From the NCBI GenBank assembly GCA_024687165.1, contig JAILEY010000064.1, forward strand, positions 1-38,057: 38,057 nt of DNA. The letters run 5' to 3'. The notes below the pieces were generated by a model. It ran no database searches. It worked only from the letters and a program-made list of their open reading frames with translations, and was not told the origin of the DNA. Below, one piece after another: positions 13,727 to 21,845 of this stretch; the first letter of the stretch is position 1, and each line of letters opens with the position of its first letter. The position numbers and the translations under genes were made by a program. The DNA is from Treponema sp. (GTDB taxonomy: Bacteria > Spirochaetota > Spirochaetia > Treponematales > Treponemataceae).

Positions 13727-15463
13727 ATGAATGATCCATTTGCAGACTTTTTGCCTAATATGATGCACTTTTCAAATTTACAGGGTGCACGTTTTGTTTT
13801 ACTGATAGGTATTATCATGTTCTTTGGTGCTTTTGGAGGAAGACTTTTCCAGAAGCTTAAAATTCCTCAGGTAGTTGGATATATCGTAATCGGAATTTTA
13901 ATCGGTTCTTCGGGATTCCAGATCATGCGTCCTGAGACAATTACAGCTCTTAATCCGGTTAACACAATCGCTTTAACATTGATTGGCTTTCTCATCGGTG
14001 CTGAACTTAAAATCGAAGTGATTAAAAAATACGGAAAGCAGTTTATGGGAATTCTTATCGGTGAATCAATTACACCTTTTTTTATTGTAGGCGGATTGAT
14101 CACTGCAGTCTCTTATATTTTTACAAGAGATTTTAAAATCTCAATTGCATACGGACTTCTTCTTGGCGCAATCTGTTCTGCTACAGCACCGGCTGCAACA
14201 ACTGATGTTCTTAAAGAATACAGAACACGTGGTCCTCTTACTACAACGATTCTAGGGATTGTTGCAATGGATGATGCAGTCGCATTAATTCTTTATGCAG
14301 TTGCTTCAACTCTTGTTTCCCCGCTTTTAGGAGGGCATACTGTTTCATTTGCAGTTCAGATGCTCAGCATAGCAAAAGACATTTTCGGTTCAATAATTCT
14401 TGGAAGCATCTTTGGATTTCTGATTTCTTTTGTAATCAAAAATCTTATGAACGATGAAGGAAGAGTTTTAAGCTTTGCATTAGGCGGTTTATTTCTTGCA
14501 ACAGGAAGCTGTGAACTCCTGCATCTTGATAACATTCTTGCCGCTATGTCGATTGGATTTTTTCTCGCAAACTTTTCACCGGCAAAAACAAGAAGCGTAT
14601 TCTCTTTTGTAGAAAAATTTACTCCGCCGATTTATGTACTTTTCTTTGTACTTGTCGGTGCAAAATTAAACATCTGGGTTGTAAAGCCTGTACTCGCAAT
14701 TCTTGCAATTACTTATGTTATCGGAAGAACAACAGGAAAAACTATCGGTGCAAGATTAGGTGCAAGAATTACAAAAGCTCCTGCAACAGTAAGAAAATAT
14801 CTTCCATGGTGTCTTTTAAGTCAGGCTGGTGTTGCAATCGGTTTGAGTATTGCCGCAAGCAACGATTTTGCAGATTCAATCGGACCGCAGATAATTCTCA
14901 TCATAACTGCCACAACTTTTATTGTTCAGCTTTTGGGACCGGTATGCGTAAGACACGGTGTAATCAAAGCTGGTGAAGTCGGACTTGATATTACAGAAGA
15001 AGATATTCTTAAGCAGACAAAAATTGCTGACGTTACCTGGGGAACAGAAAAAATCTGTTCTTGTGAAAGCAATGCAATCATCAAAGACACAGACACACTT
15101 GAGAAAGTACTTTTAAATTTTGAAAAGCATCACAATCAGTCTTTTTCAGTTGCATCATCTTCTGACGGAAAACTCATCGGCATAATTCGTCTTGAGCATC
15201 TGAAAGAAATTCTCATGCTTGGTGATTTTGCAGAGGGACTTTTGGCAAGCGACGTTATGGACATTCCAAAGACAACCTGTACAGCACAGGAAACGCTTCC
15301 TGAAGTTTATAAAAAATTCAACGACTTCGACATTGAAACTATGCCAATTATCGATGAAGACAACAAACCTCTTGGCGTTGCAGAAAAATTCTGTACAGAC
15401 CATTACATACACACAAGAATCTTTGAACTTAAAAGTAAACTTGCATCAATGGACAAAGATTAA
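13727..15463 (+). CDS. Kef/CPA2-type cation-proton antiporter with CBS pair
   Basis: Residues about 20-415 form a Na/H exchanger-type domain with about twelve membrane segments. Family features include KLKIPQVVGYIVIGILIG near the start, the discontinuous-helix-like GAICSATAPAATTDVL and the ion-site MDDAVALILYA with paired aspartates. The C-terminal third is cytoplasmic. Residues about 450-565 look like two CBS units (EKVLLNFEKHHNQSFSVAS with GKLIGIIRLEHLKE, and LASDVMDIPKTTC with FDIETMPIIDEDNKPLGV), which normally sense adenine nucleotides. K+ or Na+ against H+ is the likely exchange; the ion is not decided by sequence. No TrkA-N domain is present, unlike KefB/KefC. No Shine-Dalgarno sequence precedes the start. 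Confidence 0.9.
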   Translation: MNDPFADFLPNMMHFSNLQGARFVLLIGIIMFFGAFGGRLFQKLKIPQVVGYIVIGILIGSSGFQIMRPETITALNPVNTIALTLIGFLIGAELKIEVIKKYGKQFMGILIGESITPFFIVGGLITAVSYIFTRDFKISIAYGLLLGAICSATAPAATTDVLKEYRTRGPLTTTILGIVAMDDAVALILYAVASTLVSPLLGGHTVSFAVQMLSIAKDIFGSIILGSIFGFLISFVIKNLMNDEGRVLSFALGGLFLATGSCELLHLDNILAAMSIGFFLANFSPAKTRSVFSFVEKFTPPIYVLFFVLVGAKLNIWVVKPVLAILAITYVIGRTTGKTIGARLGARITKAPATVRKYLPWCLLSQAGVAIGLSIAASNDFADSIGPQIILIITATTFIVQLLGPVCVRHGVIKAGEVGLDITEEDILKQTKIADVTWGTEKICSCESNAIIKDTDTLEKVLLNFEKHHNQSFSVASSSDGKLIGIIRLEHLKEILMLGDFAEGLLASDVMDIPKTTCTAQETLPEVYKKFNDFDIETMPIIDEDNKPLGVAEKFCTDHYIHTRIFELKSKLASMDKD

Positions 15464-15478
15464 AGCATACTCTAAAAT
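15450..15478 (+). promoter_or_regulatory. Promoter for the Nfu-slyD unit
   Basis: TGGACA (15450-15455) and TAAAAT (15473-15478) are 17 nt apart; each differs from consensus at one position. The -35 box lies inside the last codons of the antiporter gene, so the Fe-S and SlyD genes can be transcribed on their own. Confidence 0.65.
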
Positions 15479-15514
15479 GTAGAGGCAGCCTCAAAAATAA
15501 ACATGGAGAAAAAA

Positions 15515-15775
15515 ATGTTAAGTGAAGAAACAATTACAAAAGTAAAAGAAACACTTGAAGCTTTTCGTCCGCAGCTTAATGCAGATGGCGGCGACATGGA
15601 ATTCATAAACATCGATGAAGAAAACAGAGTTCATCTTAAGCTCACCGGAGCATGCGGTTCATGCCCAATGGCAACAATGACTCTTAAAATGGGAATCGAA
15701 CGTTTCCTTAAAGAAACATGCCCTGAAATTTCAGAAGTAGTTCAGGACGAGGATAATAATGAAAGCAAAGAATAA
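15515..15775 (+). CDS. Nfu-type iron-sulfur scaffold protein
   Basis: The 86-residue protein is one NifU C-terminal (Nfu) domain: FRPQLNADGGDMEFINID, then VHLKLTGACGSCPMATMTLK with the Cys-x2-Cys that holds a shared [4Fe-4S] cluster between two subunits. Nfu proteins carry clusters to target enzymes. I prefer the ATG at 15515, which is 6 nt after GGAG and gives MLSEETITKVKE as in relatives; an in-frame ATG at 15503 would swallow that site. It has its own promoter. The end overlaps slyD by 17 nt, so the two are co-translated. Confidence 0.92.
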   Translation: MLSEETITKVKETLEAFRPQLNADGGDMEFINIDEENRVHLKLTGACGSCPMATMTLKMGIERFLKETCPEISEVVQDEDNNESKE

Positions 15776-16310
15776 CAAGTACGTAGCAATTCACTACACT
15801 CTTACAGATGATGAAGGTCAGGTAATCGACAAATCAAGAGAAGATAATCCGCTTGGATTCGTAATGGGAAAACAGGCTATTCTTCCAAAGCTTGAAGAAC
15901 AGATTTTTGGGAAAGAAGTCGGAGATAAATTCACAGCAGTTCTTGAAGCAAAAGACGGCTACGGTGAATACGATAAAAGTTTTGTAACTGAAGTTGACCG
16001 CAAGAATTTTGAAACAGAAAATCCGATTGAAATTGGAATGGCATTTCAGGCAATGACAGCAATGGGACCTCTCATTGTTCGCGTTACAAAAATTACTGAT
16101 GACAAAATTACTGTTGACGGAAACCATGAGCTTGCAGGTGTAAGACTTCACTTTGATGTTGAACTTGCAGAAGTACGTGACGCAACTGAAGAAGAACTCA
16201 ATCCTCCTTCAGGATGTTGTGGCGGTGGATGCGGAGGTTGTGGCGGCTGCGGTGATGACTGCGGAGAAGAAGGCTGCGGTGGTTGTGGCGGAAGCTGCGG
16301 CTGTAACTAA
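15759..16310 (+). CDS. slyD: SlyD, FKBP-type prolyl isomerase with Cys-rich tail
   Basis: Residues 1-150 are an SlyD-type FKBP domain: VAIHYTLTDDEGQVIDKS, PLGFVMGKQAILPKLEE, then an inserted chaperone flap after DGYGEYDKSFV and the return strand VRLHFDVELAEVRDA. SlyD helps proteins fold and in enterobacteria hands nickel to hydrogenase. The tail, about residues 150-183, holds ten cysteines and mostly Gly (GCCGGGCGGCGGCGDDCG and onwards) but no histidine, unlike the His/Cys/Asp tail of E. coli SlyD, so its metal preference may differ. The start lies inside the Nfu gene after GAGG. The coupling to an Fe-S carrier suggests metal delivery, as an inference. Confidence 0.93.
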   Translation: MKAKNNKYVAIHYTLTDDEGQVIDKSREDNPLGFVMGKQAILPKLEEQIFGKEVGDKFTAVLEAKDGYGEYDKSFVTEVDRKNFETENPIEIGMAFQAMTAMGPLIVRVTKITDDKITVDGNHELAGVRLHFDVELAEVRDATEEELNPPSGCCGGGCGGCGGCGDDCGEEGCGGCGGSCGCN

Positions 16311-16328
16311 ATAAAATTATATATAAAT

Positions 16329-16898
16329 TTATGAATGCAGCAGTTCAGAAAGGATTGCTGCATTTTTCTTTTTAGAATACGAAGCATTCACAGTAACATT
16401 TGAAATCTCTTTATAAATCTTACTTCTTTCATCAAAAAAATCAGAAAAAATTTTTCTTGCTTCTTTTATTGTGCGTGGATTTTTCTTAGCGATATATGCC
16501 GGCATGTTGCTCAGCGACCCGTCTTTTCCAACTTTAATTTCTCGTACTACACGATGAGTAACAACATTTTTTTTGACATTCAAATATACAAGAACACCTG
16601 CAGTTTTCAAAAGTTCAACAGCTTCTTTATTGTTACAGATTCCACCGCCTGTTGCAACAACTGCACATTTATCACTTAAAGCATTTATCTCATCAACAAC
16701 TTTTTGACAGGCATTTTTTTCTGCAGCATAAAAACTTTCTGCACCACCTTCGCTCATTATTTCCCTGGGAGACTTCCCGGTCATATCGCGCATCACATCA
16801 TCTGTGTCAAAAAACTTCAGCTTATTTTTTTCTGCAACAAGTCTCGCCAGAGTTGATTTTCCGCAGTGCTTCATTCCCATTAAAACAAGTGTTTTCAT
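16329..16898 (-). CDS. aroK: Shikimate kinase
   Basis: This enzyme phosphorylates shikimate at the 3-hydroxyl using ATP in the aromatic amino-acid pathway. The P-loop is GMKHCGKST (residues 8-16), followed by FDTDDVMRDMTGKSPREI with the shikimate-binding Asp, then VVATGGGI and, near the end, FFDERSKIYKE corresponding to the R-x-x-x-Y lid/adenine region. At 189 residues it is a little longer than usual (about 170). It follows the methylase-family gene by 12 nt and is probably co-transcribed with it. The final codons (LLHS and stop) are also the template for the slyD terminator on the other strand. Confidence 0.9.
   Translation of the reverse strand: MKTLVLMGMKHCGKSTLARLVAEKNKLKFFDTDDVMRDMTGKSPREIMSEGGAESFYAAEKNACQKVVDEINALSDKCAVVATGGGICNNKEAVELLKTAGVLVYLNVKKNVVTHRVVREIKVGKDGSLSNMPAYIAKKNPRTIKEARKIFSDFFDERSKIYKEISNVTVNASYSKKKNAAILSELLHS
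16334..16368 (+). terminator. slyD terminator inside the end of aroK
   Basis: AATGCAGCA (16334-16342) and TGCTGCATT (16356-16364) form a 9-bp stem with a 13-nt loop, followed by a T-rich tail. The stem is made from codons at the 3' end of the convergent aroK. Confidence 0.85.
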
Positions 16899-16910
16899 AT
16901 TTTTCCCGGA

Positions 16911-17630
16911 TTATCTGTAAATTAAAAAAATTGCAGGAACTTTATTAATCGGAATTTCTTGTATTTCCTTCCATTCTGCAACAGTGTGAGTATGAACATA
17001 TTCCTGCTCAGTTGTAAGCCCTGCTGCAACACAGACAAGAGTATCTTTTCTGCAGACAGACAAAATCGTTTCCATCATTTTTAAATTCCTGTAAGGAGCT
17101 TCTATAAAAAGCTGCGTCTGTTTTTCATTCTGTGCCCTGTTTTCAAGCTGACGAAGTTTACCCGCACGTTCATTCGGTTTAACAGGAAGATAACCGTTAA
17201 AAGCAAAAGACTGCCCGTTGAATCCGCTGCACATCACAGCCATAATCATTGATGAAGGACCAACTAAAGGAATTACTTTTAAATTTTTCTTCTGCGCAAT
17301 TTCAACAACAGCCGCACCAGGATCAGCAACTGCAGGACATCCCGCCTCACTGATTACACCCATCGGCAGCTTCTGTTTAATAAGAGGATCCAGATGATGC
17401 GCAATATTCTTTAATTCAGTATGCTCATTAAGTTCAACAAAAGACAAAGAATCAATATCAATATCTTTATCTGCAAGTTTTAAAAATCTTATAGCAGAGC
17501 GTTTATTTTCTACGATGAAATTTTTAATTCCGCGGATTATTGACCGGTTGTATTCAGGGAGTGCTCGTTCATAAGATGTTTCTCCAAGCGTAACAGGAAT
17601 CAAATAAAGAGCGCTTTCAATCTTTTCCAT
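16911..17630 (-). CDS. RsmI-related tetrapyrrole-methylase family protein
   Basis: The 239-residue protein belongs to the SAM-dependent tetrapyrrole (corrin/porphyrin) methylase superfamily and resembles RsmI, which 2'-O-methylates C1402 of 16S rRNA. Evidence is the order of motifs: an N-terminal strand ALYLIPVTLGE, then MGVISEAGCPAVADPGA, VIPLVGPSSMIMAVMCSGF and FIEAPYRNLKMMETIL. RsmI normally starts LYVVATPIGN; here that loop is PVTLGETSYE and an extra N-terminal region replaces part of it, so this is a divergent branch and the substrate is uncertain. It starts divergently from the AEC transporter. No Shine-Dalgarno sequence is visible, and TATAAT ends 8 nt before the ATG. Confidence 0.8.
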   Translation of the reverse strand: MEKIESALYLIPVTLGETSYERALPEYNRSIIRGIKNFIVENKRSAIRFLKLADKDIDIDSLSFVELNEHTELKNIAHHLDPLIKQKLPMGVISEAGCPAVADPGAAVVEIAQKKNLKVIPLVGPSSMIMAVMCSGFNGQSFAFNGYLPVKPNERAGKLRQLENRAQNEKQTQLFIEAPYRNLKMMETILSVCRKDTLVCVAAGLTTEQEYVHTHTVAEWKEIQEIPINKVPAIFLIYR

Positions 17631-17638
17631 ACTGCACG

Positions 17639-17671
17639 ATTATACAATAAAAGCATAAAATGTTGTATACT
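17639..17671. promoter_or_regulatory. Compact overlapping divergent promoters
   Basis: The 49-nt gap between 17630 and 17680 holds a minus-strand TATAAT (17644-17639) and a plus-strand TATACT (17666-17671). Each -10 box lies 8 nt from its ATG. At 17-nt spacing the -35 of one (TACAAT, 17643-17648) overlaps the -10 of the other (TACAAC, 17667-17662), so the two polymerases should exclude each other. Confidence 0.55.
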
Positions 17672-17679
17672 CGTTAATC

Positions 17680-18597
17680 ATGCTTAACAATCTTATTTCC
17701 GTTTCTTCACAAGTTGGAATTTTATTTATTTTGATTGCAACAGGTTTTATCTGTGCAAAGAAAAAAGTTTTTACCGATGAAAGTATAAAAAGCCTCACAG
17801 GATTTATTCTTTATCTTGTAACACCGTGCGTAATCATTGCAAGTTTTCACAGAGAGTTTGACAGTTCAATGCTGCACAAACTGATTCAATGTGCACTGCT
17901 TGCATTTGGAATTCATTTTATAAATATAATTATTGCTCATTCTGTAATTCGCTCAAAAGATGTTGATAAGAAAATCGTTCTTCAATACGGAACTGTTTTT
18001 TCTAACTGCGGATATATGGCACTTCCACTTCAAAATGCAATTCTTGGCTCTGAAGGAGTTTTTCTTGGAGCATCATTCATCTGCGTTTTCAATCTTCTTA
18101 CGTGGACATACGGTCTTGTTCTTATGAGCGGAGAAACAAAAAATCTATCTGCTAAAAAAATAATTTTAAATCCTGGAATACTCGGAGTTTTAATCGGGCT
18201 GATTTTTTTTGTTTCCCCTGTAAAACTTCCGCCTGTACTTCTTTCACCGGTAAATCATCTTGCAGCATTAAACACACCGCTTCCAATGATTGTAATCGGC
18301 TTTTATCTTTCAAAAATTTCTTCTCCTGAAATTTTAAAAGATTTTTCTTTCTGCATTGCAATTTTATTTCGTCTGATAATCTGTCCTTTAATTGCACTTT
18401 TCATTCTAAAACTTTTAAACGTAAATCCTTTTGTTTCAACGGTAGTTATAATTTCTGCGTCCGCACCTGGAGCTGCAAATACAACAATGTTCGCAGCAAT
18501 GTTTAACAGGAACACAAAAGTCGCGGGAGCATTCGTTGCGTTATCAACTCTCTTTTCAATCATAACAATGCCGCTGATCATAAGCATGACACTATAG
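17680..18597 (+). CDS. AEC (auxin efflux carrier) family transporter
   Basis: The 305-residue membrane protein has about ten hydrophobic segments in two groups of five around a short loop near residue 150-165, as in AEC permeases. Typical phrases are GFILYLVTPCVIIASF in the first half, GYMALPLQNAILG, and ISASAPGAANTTMFAAMF in the second, the last carrying the conserved small-residue crossover. Family members export organic acids or amino acids such as malate or cysteine precursors; the substrate is unknown. The gene starts at an ATG 8 nt after a TATACT box with no Shine-Dalgarno sequence. Confidence 0.88.
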   Translation: MLNNLISVSSQVGILFILIATGFICAKKKVFTDESIKSLTGFILYLVTPCVIIASFHREFDSSMLHKLIQCALLAFGIHFINIIIAHSVIRSKDVDKKIVLQYGTVFSNCGYMALPLQNAILGSEGVFLGASFICVFNLLTWTYGLVLMSGETKNLSAKKIILNPGILGVLIGLIFFVSPVKLPPVLLSPVNHLAALNTPLPMIVIGFYLSKISSPEILKDFSFCIAILFRLIICPLIALFILKLLNVNPFVSTVVIISASAPGAANTTMFAAMFNRNTKVAGAFVALSTLFSIITMPLIISMTL

Positions 18598-18614
18598 CGT
18601 AAATGAGGTAAAAT
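18586..18614 (+). promoter_or_regulatory. Strong promoter of the prenyl-synthase operon
   Basis: ATGACA (18586-18591) and TAAAAT (18609-18614) are 17 nt apart; each misses consensus at one position. Only 6 nt lie between the -10 box and the ATG at 18621, so the transcript should be leaderless or nearly so. A GAGG before the -10 box is too far away (12 nt) to act as a normal ribosome site. Confidence 0.65.
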
Positions 18615-18620
18615 TAAATC

Positions 18621-19709
18621 ATGAATGATTACTACTCAGAACTTTTAGCAAAAATTGAAGACAGAATTCAAAAGTCTCTTCCAAAAAAATCTGATGCATC
18701 CTGGCAGAAAAATTCTTTTGGTCTTCTTCCTGAATCTGTAAAAGCATCACACCTCACTCCTCTTCTTGAACCTACAAGATCTCTTGTTGATTTAGGCGGA
18801 AAAAGATGGCGTCCTTTGTTTTTAGTTCTCTGCGCACAAGCTGCAAGTTCCTGTGAAAAAAAAGATGAAGCAACCGAACTTGCACTTTCTCTTGCACCAC
18901 TCGTTGAATTCGTTCACACAGCAAGCCTCATTCATGACGACATTGAAGATTCATCAGAGAGCCGCCGCGGTCAACCTGCAGCATATTTAACTTACGGAAC
19001 AGATGTCGCAATTAATGCAGGAAGCTGGCTGTATTTTCACGCAGGAACATGTATTAAATCTTTAAACTGCAGTGATGAATTGAAAATCAGACTTTATGAA
19101 ATTTATCTTGAAGAATTAAGAAGACTTCATCTTGGACAGGCAATGGACATCGCATGGCACAAGGATAATGATAAATTTCCGCTCCCTGAAGAATACATTG
19201 CAATGGTAAAAAATAAAACCGGAACTCTCGCAAGCCTGGCTGCAAAAATCGGATGTCTTGCCGCAAATGCAGATGAAGAAACAGTTGCAAAATGCGGAGA
19301 GATTGCAAGCGATATCGGTGCAGGATTTCAAATCATCGATGACGTAATCAATCTTACTTCAGGCAATCCCGGAAAAAAACGAGGTGATGATATTGTTGAA
19401 GGAAAAAAATCCCTCATCACTTTAATCTTTGCTGCAGAAAATAAAAACAATCCTCAGAAAATAAAACAGCTCCAGGAATATTTTGTACAGGCTTCAAAAG
19501 AAGGAATTGAAAGTCCCGCTGTTGAAAAAGCAATTTCACTTTTAAATGAGAATGATTCAATTTTAAAAGCAAAAAAAGAAGGGATAAAATATATAAATGA
19601 AAGCTGTGAAAGAATCATGAAACTTTTTAATTCAAACAAAAATGAAAGTGAATTAATCTGCAGCCTTTTCAAAAAAATGATTCCATCAGATTTTAAGGAG
19701 AATGCTTGA
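18621..19709 (+). CDS. Polyprenyl diphosphate synthase (trans-type)
   Basis: The protein joins isopentenyl units onto an allylic diphosphate to make linear prenyl chains for quinones or lipid carriers. The first aspartate-rich motif is LIHDDIEDSSESRRGQPA, the substrate region GTDVAINAGSWL follows, and the second motif is GAGFQIIDDVINLTSGN, where the usual last Asp of DDxxD is Asn. KKRGDDIVEGKKSLITL completes the family pattern. At 362 residues it is longer than IspA (about 300), in the range of long-chain or geranylgeranyl synthases; product length cannot be read here. Its stop overlaps the next gene by one base. Confidence 0.93.
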   Translation: MNDYYSELLAKIEDRIQKSLPKKSDASWQKNSFGLLPESVKASHLTPLLEPTRSLVDLGGKRWRPLFLVLCAQAASSCEKKDEATELALSLAPLVEFVHTASLIHDDIEDSSESRRGQPAAYLTYGTDVAINAGSWLYFHAGTCIKSLNCSDELKIRLYEIYLEELRRLHLGQAMDIAWHKDNDKFPLPEEYIAMVKNKTGTLASLAAKIGCLAANADEETVAKCGEIASDIGAGFQIIDDVINLTSGNPGKKRGDDIVEGKKSLITLIFAAENKNNPQKIKQLQEYFVQASKEGIESPAVEKAISLLNENDSILKAKKEGIKYINESCERIMKLFNSNKNESELICSLFKKMIPSDFKENA

Positions 19710-20242
19710 TGCAGGAAAACAGCAAAAGCCTAAACAATCAAGCAATCGTCTTTGCTCAAAACGGTGAATATCAGGAAGCAATTGCCTGTCTTAAAAGAGC
19801 AATTACCGTTGAAAAAAGTAATACTCTTCTCTATTTCAATCTTGCAATAACATATCGTGACGCTGGTGATATCAACAGTGCAATCAATACGATGGAATAT
19901 GCATACCGTCTGAATCCAGAAGATGAAGAAATTATTGAATGTCTTGCAAACCTTCACTATGCAACCGGTAATAATGAAACTGCTTTAAATTACGCAATCA
20001 GCGGACTTGAAATTAACAGCATGAATCCTCATTTCTGGAATATGGCAGGTGTTGTTTATTTTTCAGTTTCAAGCTTTGATGATGCGGCAGAGTTTTTTGA
20101 ACATGCAGTTTTTCTCAGCCCGAATTATTATGATGCAATTTATAATTTAAGAGATACGTATATAGAACTGAACAACAAAGCTGGTGTAGAAGAATGCAGC
20201 CGTAAACTCAATGAACTTGAGCAGGGAGGATTAAATGACTAA
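19709..20242 (+). CDS. TPR-repeat protein
   Basis: The 177-residue protein consists of about four to five tetratricopeptide repeats, visible as AIVFAQNGEYQEAIACLKRA, YRDAGDINSAINTMEYAYRL, YATGNNETALNYAISGLEI and YFSVSSFDDAAEFFEHAVFL. It has no signal peptide and should be a cytoplasmic protein-protein adaptor. I use the ATG at 19709, which overlaps the previous stop as TGATG and is 8 nt after AAGGAG; an in-frame TTG sits at 19706. It overlaps the RseC-like gene by 8 nt. Its partner is unknown; the operon position points to envelope or lipid biogenesis. Confidence 0.88.
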   Translation: MQENSKSLNNQAIVFAQNGEYQEAIACLKRAITVEKSNTLLYFNLAITYRDAGDINSAINTMEYAYRLNPEDEEIIECLANLHYATGNNETALNYAISGLEINSMNPHFWNMAGVVYFSVSSFDDAAEFFEHAVFLSPNYYDAIYNLRDTYIELNNKAGVEECSRKLNELEQGGLND

Positions 20243-20642
20243 AAAAGCTTTTATCGTTTCAACAGAAAATAAAATTCTTGCCGCAGACTGCTCAAAGGAC
20301 GAATGTTCAACCTGTACAGCCGGATGCAATAAAAAGCATACTGTCTTTGAAGTTTCAAATCCAAAAGGCTATGAATTAAAAACAGGAATGACTGTAATTG
20401 TTTCAGTTTCAAAACTTACACAGGCAATTCAGGCTTTTATTTCTCTTTTCATTCCGTTCTTCTGTTCAATTTTAGGTTATGTGTTTGCTCCAGAAATTAT
20501 GAGTTTATTCGGAAAGAAAATTTCAGATGATGAGCGTGCAATTTTTGTAATTCTCTTTCTCTTCATTTCTTCACTAATAATTTTTATCATCGCAAGATTT
20601 TTTCCAATGCCGGGGAAGCTTCACATTCAGGAAACATTATAA
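20235..20642 (+). CDS. RseC/MucC-like membrane protein
   Basis: The 135-residue protein has a Cys-rich N-terminal part (CSKDECSTCTAGC, C-x4-C-x2-C-x3-C) and two membrane helices (about 60-85 and 100-120), the layout of RseC/MucC. RseC family members are linked to SoxR reduction and to Rnf electron-transfer complexes, and four such cysteines can hold an Fe-S cluster. No rnf genes are in this window, so its partner is probably elsewhere. It overlaps the TPR gene by 8 nt and precedes lptC by 5 nt, within one operon. Confidence 0.8.
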   Translation: MTKKAFIVSTENKILAADCSKDECSTCTAGCNKKHTVFEVSNPKGYELKTGMTVIVSVSKLTQAIQAFISLFIPFFCSILGYVFAPEIMSLFGKKISDDERAIFVILFLFISSLIIFIIARFFPMPGKLHIQETL

Positions 20643-20647
20643 AAAAA

Positions 20648-21184
20648 ATGAGCAAAACTAATTTCATTTCAGTAATTATTTTATTTTCTCTTTGCTCCTG
20701 CTCACTGAAATACAACAATTCAAAAAACAGTACATCCACAGTCCCTGAGCTTGAATTTAAAAATCCGAAATACACACACTACAACAACAAAATTAAGGAA
20801 ACTGCTTTTTCCGCTTCAAAGCTTGAGCAATACAAAGATGATAATTCCTCATATGCCAAAGATGCAGTTTTTACAACCTGGACAAAAGAAGGAAACCTTT
20901 TAACAGAAGGCTCCTGTTCACTGATTGAAATCGATTCAAAAAATAAAATTTACAAAATGTTTTCAAATATAAAAATTAAAAATCATGATCAGAATTTTTC
21001 TCTTTCTGCAGATTCATTAAAATATGATGAAAACAGCAGACAGCTTTCTTCGGGAAAAACGGATACAGTTTTTATTCAGCAGGATGACTGCGAAATTCAA
21101 GGGCAGGGATTTTCAGCAAGCAGTATAAGCAACATGTACACCTTTGATAGTGCAGTTCAGGGAACGCTAACTACAGATGAATAA
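20648..21184 (+). CDS. lptC: LptC-like lipoprotein of the Lpt bridge
   Basis: The 178-residue protein starts with a signal sequence that ends in LCSCSLKYNN, a likely lipobox with the Cys after CS anchored to lipid. The remainder is a beta-jellyroll-like series (YAKDAVFTTW, LLTEGSCSLIEID, SLSADSLKYDE, and CEIQGQGFSASS) typical of LptC/OstA folds. LptC links the inner-membrane ABC exporter to periplasmic LptA. Sequence conservation in LptC is low, so the call rests on the pattern and the following lptA and lptB. A clear Shine-Dalgarno is not seen; the start is 5 nt after the previous stop. Confidence 0.78.
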   Translation: MSKTNFISVIILFSLCSCSLKYNNSKNSTSTVPELEFKNPKYTHYNNKIKETAFSASKLEQYKDDNSSYAKDAVFTTWTKEGNLLTEGSCSLIEIDSKNKIYKMFSNIKIKNHDQNFSLSADSLKYDENSRQLSSGKTDTVFIQQDDCEIQGQGFSASSISNMYTFDSAVQGTLTTDE

Positions 21185-21845
21185 ATTTTTTATAAAAAGA
21201 TTTTTACTGATTTTTACAATCCTCATTCTTGTCGCAGAATTCTCTTTCGCAGAAAAAATTTCTTTCAATGCTGATAAAATGAGCGGAACTGCAGGCAATA
21301 AAAATAACACAACAGTTCTAAAAGGAAATGCAAAAGTAATCACAGAGACAATGGAAATTTTTGCAGACTACATTGAACTTTCAGGAAAAGATTTCAGATT
21401 TATAAAAGCATCAGGAAACGTAAATGGTGTAAATAAAGAATCTCAAATTTCATTCAAAGCTGAAAATCTTTCATATGACCGGCAGACAAAAATTGCAATT
21501 CTTGAAAACAAAGTTGAGCTGACAGATACAGAAAATGATGTTCACGCAAAAGCAGAAGTGATTGAATACAATCAGGAGCTTGAAACTGCCGTCATGCAGA
21601 TTGAAATCGAACTGAAACAAAAAGACAACGTCTGCTCATGCGCCTATGCAGTTTATTACAAAAAAGAACAGCGGCTCACAATGAACGGAAATCCGCAGAT
21701 AATTCAAAACACAGACACTTTTAAAGCACAGTCAATTACGCTTGATATGGAAACTCAAGAAATTACACTTTCTGGAAGAGTTAAAGGCTCTGTAACAACT
21801 GAAAAAAAGGAGACTGACAATGAGCAACCAGATGAACACAACTGA
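21177..21845 (+). CDS. lptA: LptA/OstA-like periplasmic protein
   Basis: The 222-residue protein has an N-terminal signal (about residues 1-25, ending near SFAEK) and repeated OstA-type strands: [55 protein letters not shown] and [19 protein letters not shown]. LptA forms the periplasmic bridge carrying a lipid across from LptC. The start lies inside the lptC stop region (8-nt overlap). The end overlaps lptB by 26 nt. In a treponeme, the cargo may be an envelope glycolipid or lipoprotein-like molecule rather than classical LPS. Confidence 0.88.
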   Translation: MNKFFIKRFLLIFTILILVAEFSFAEKISFNADKMSGTAGNKNNTTVLKGNAKVITETMEIFADYIELSGKDFRFIKASGNVNGVNKESQISFKAENLSYDRQTKIAILENKVELTDTENDVHAKAEVIEYNQELETAVMQIEIELKQKDNVCSCAYAVYYKKEQRLTMNGNPQIIQNTDTFKAQSITLDMETQEITLSGRVKGSVTTEKKETDNEQPDEHN

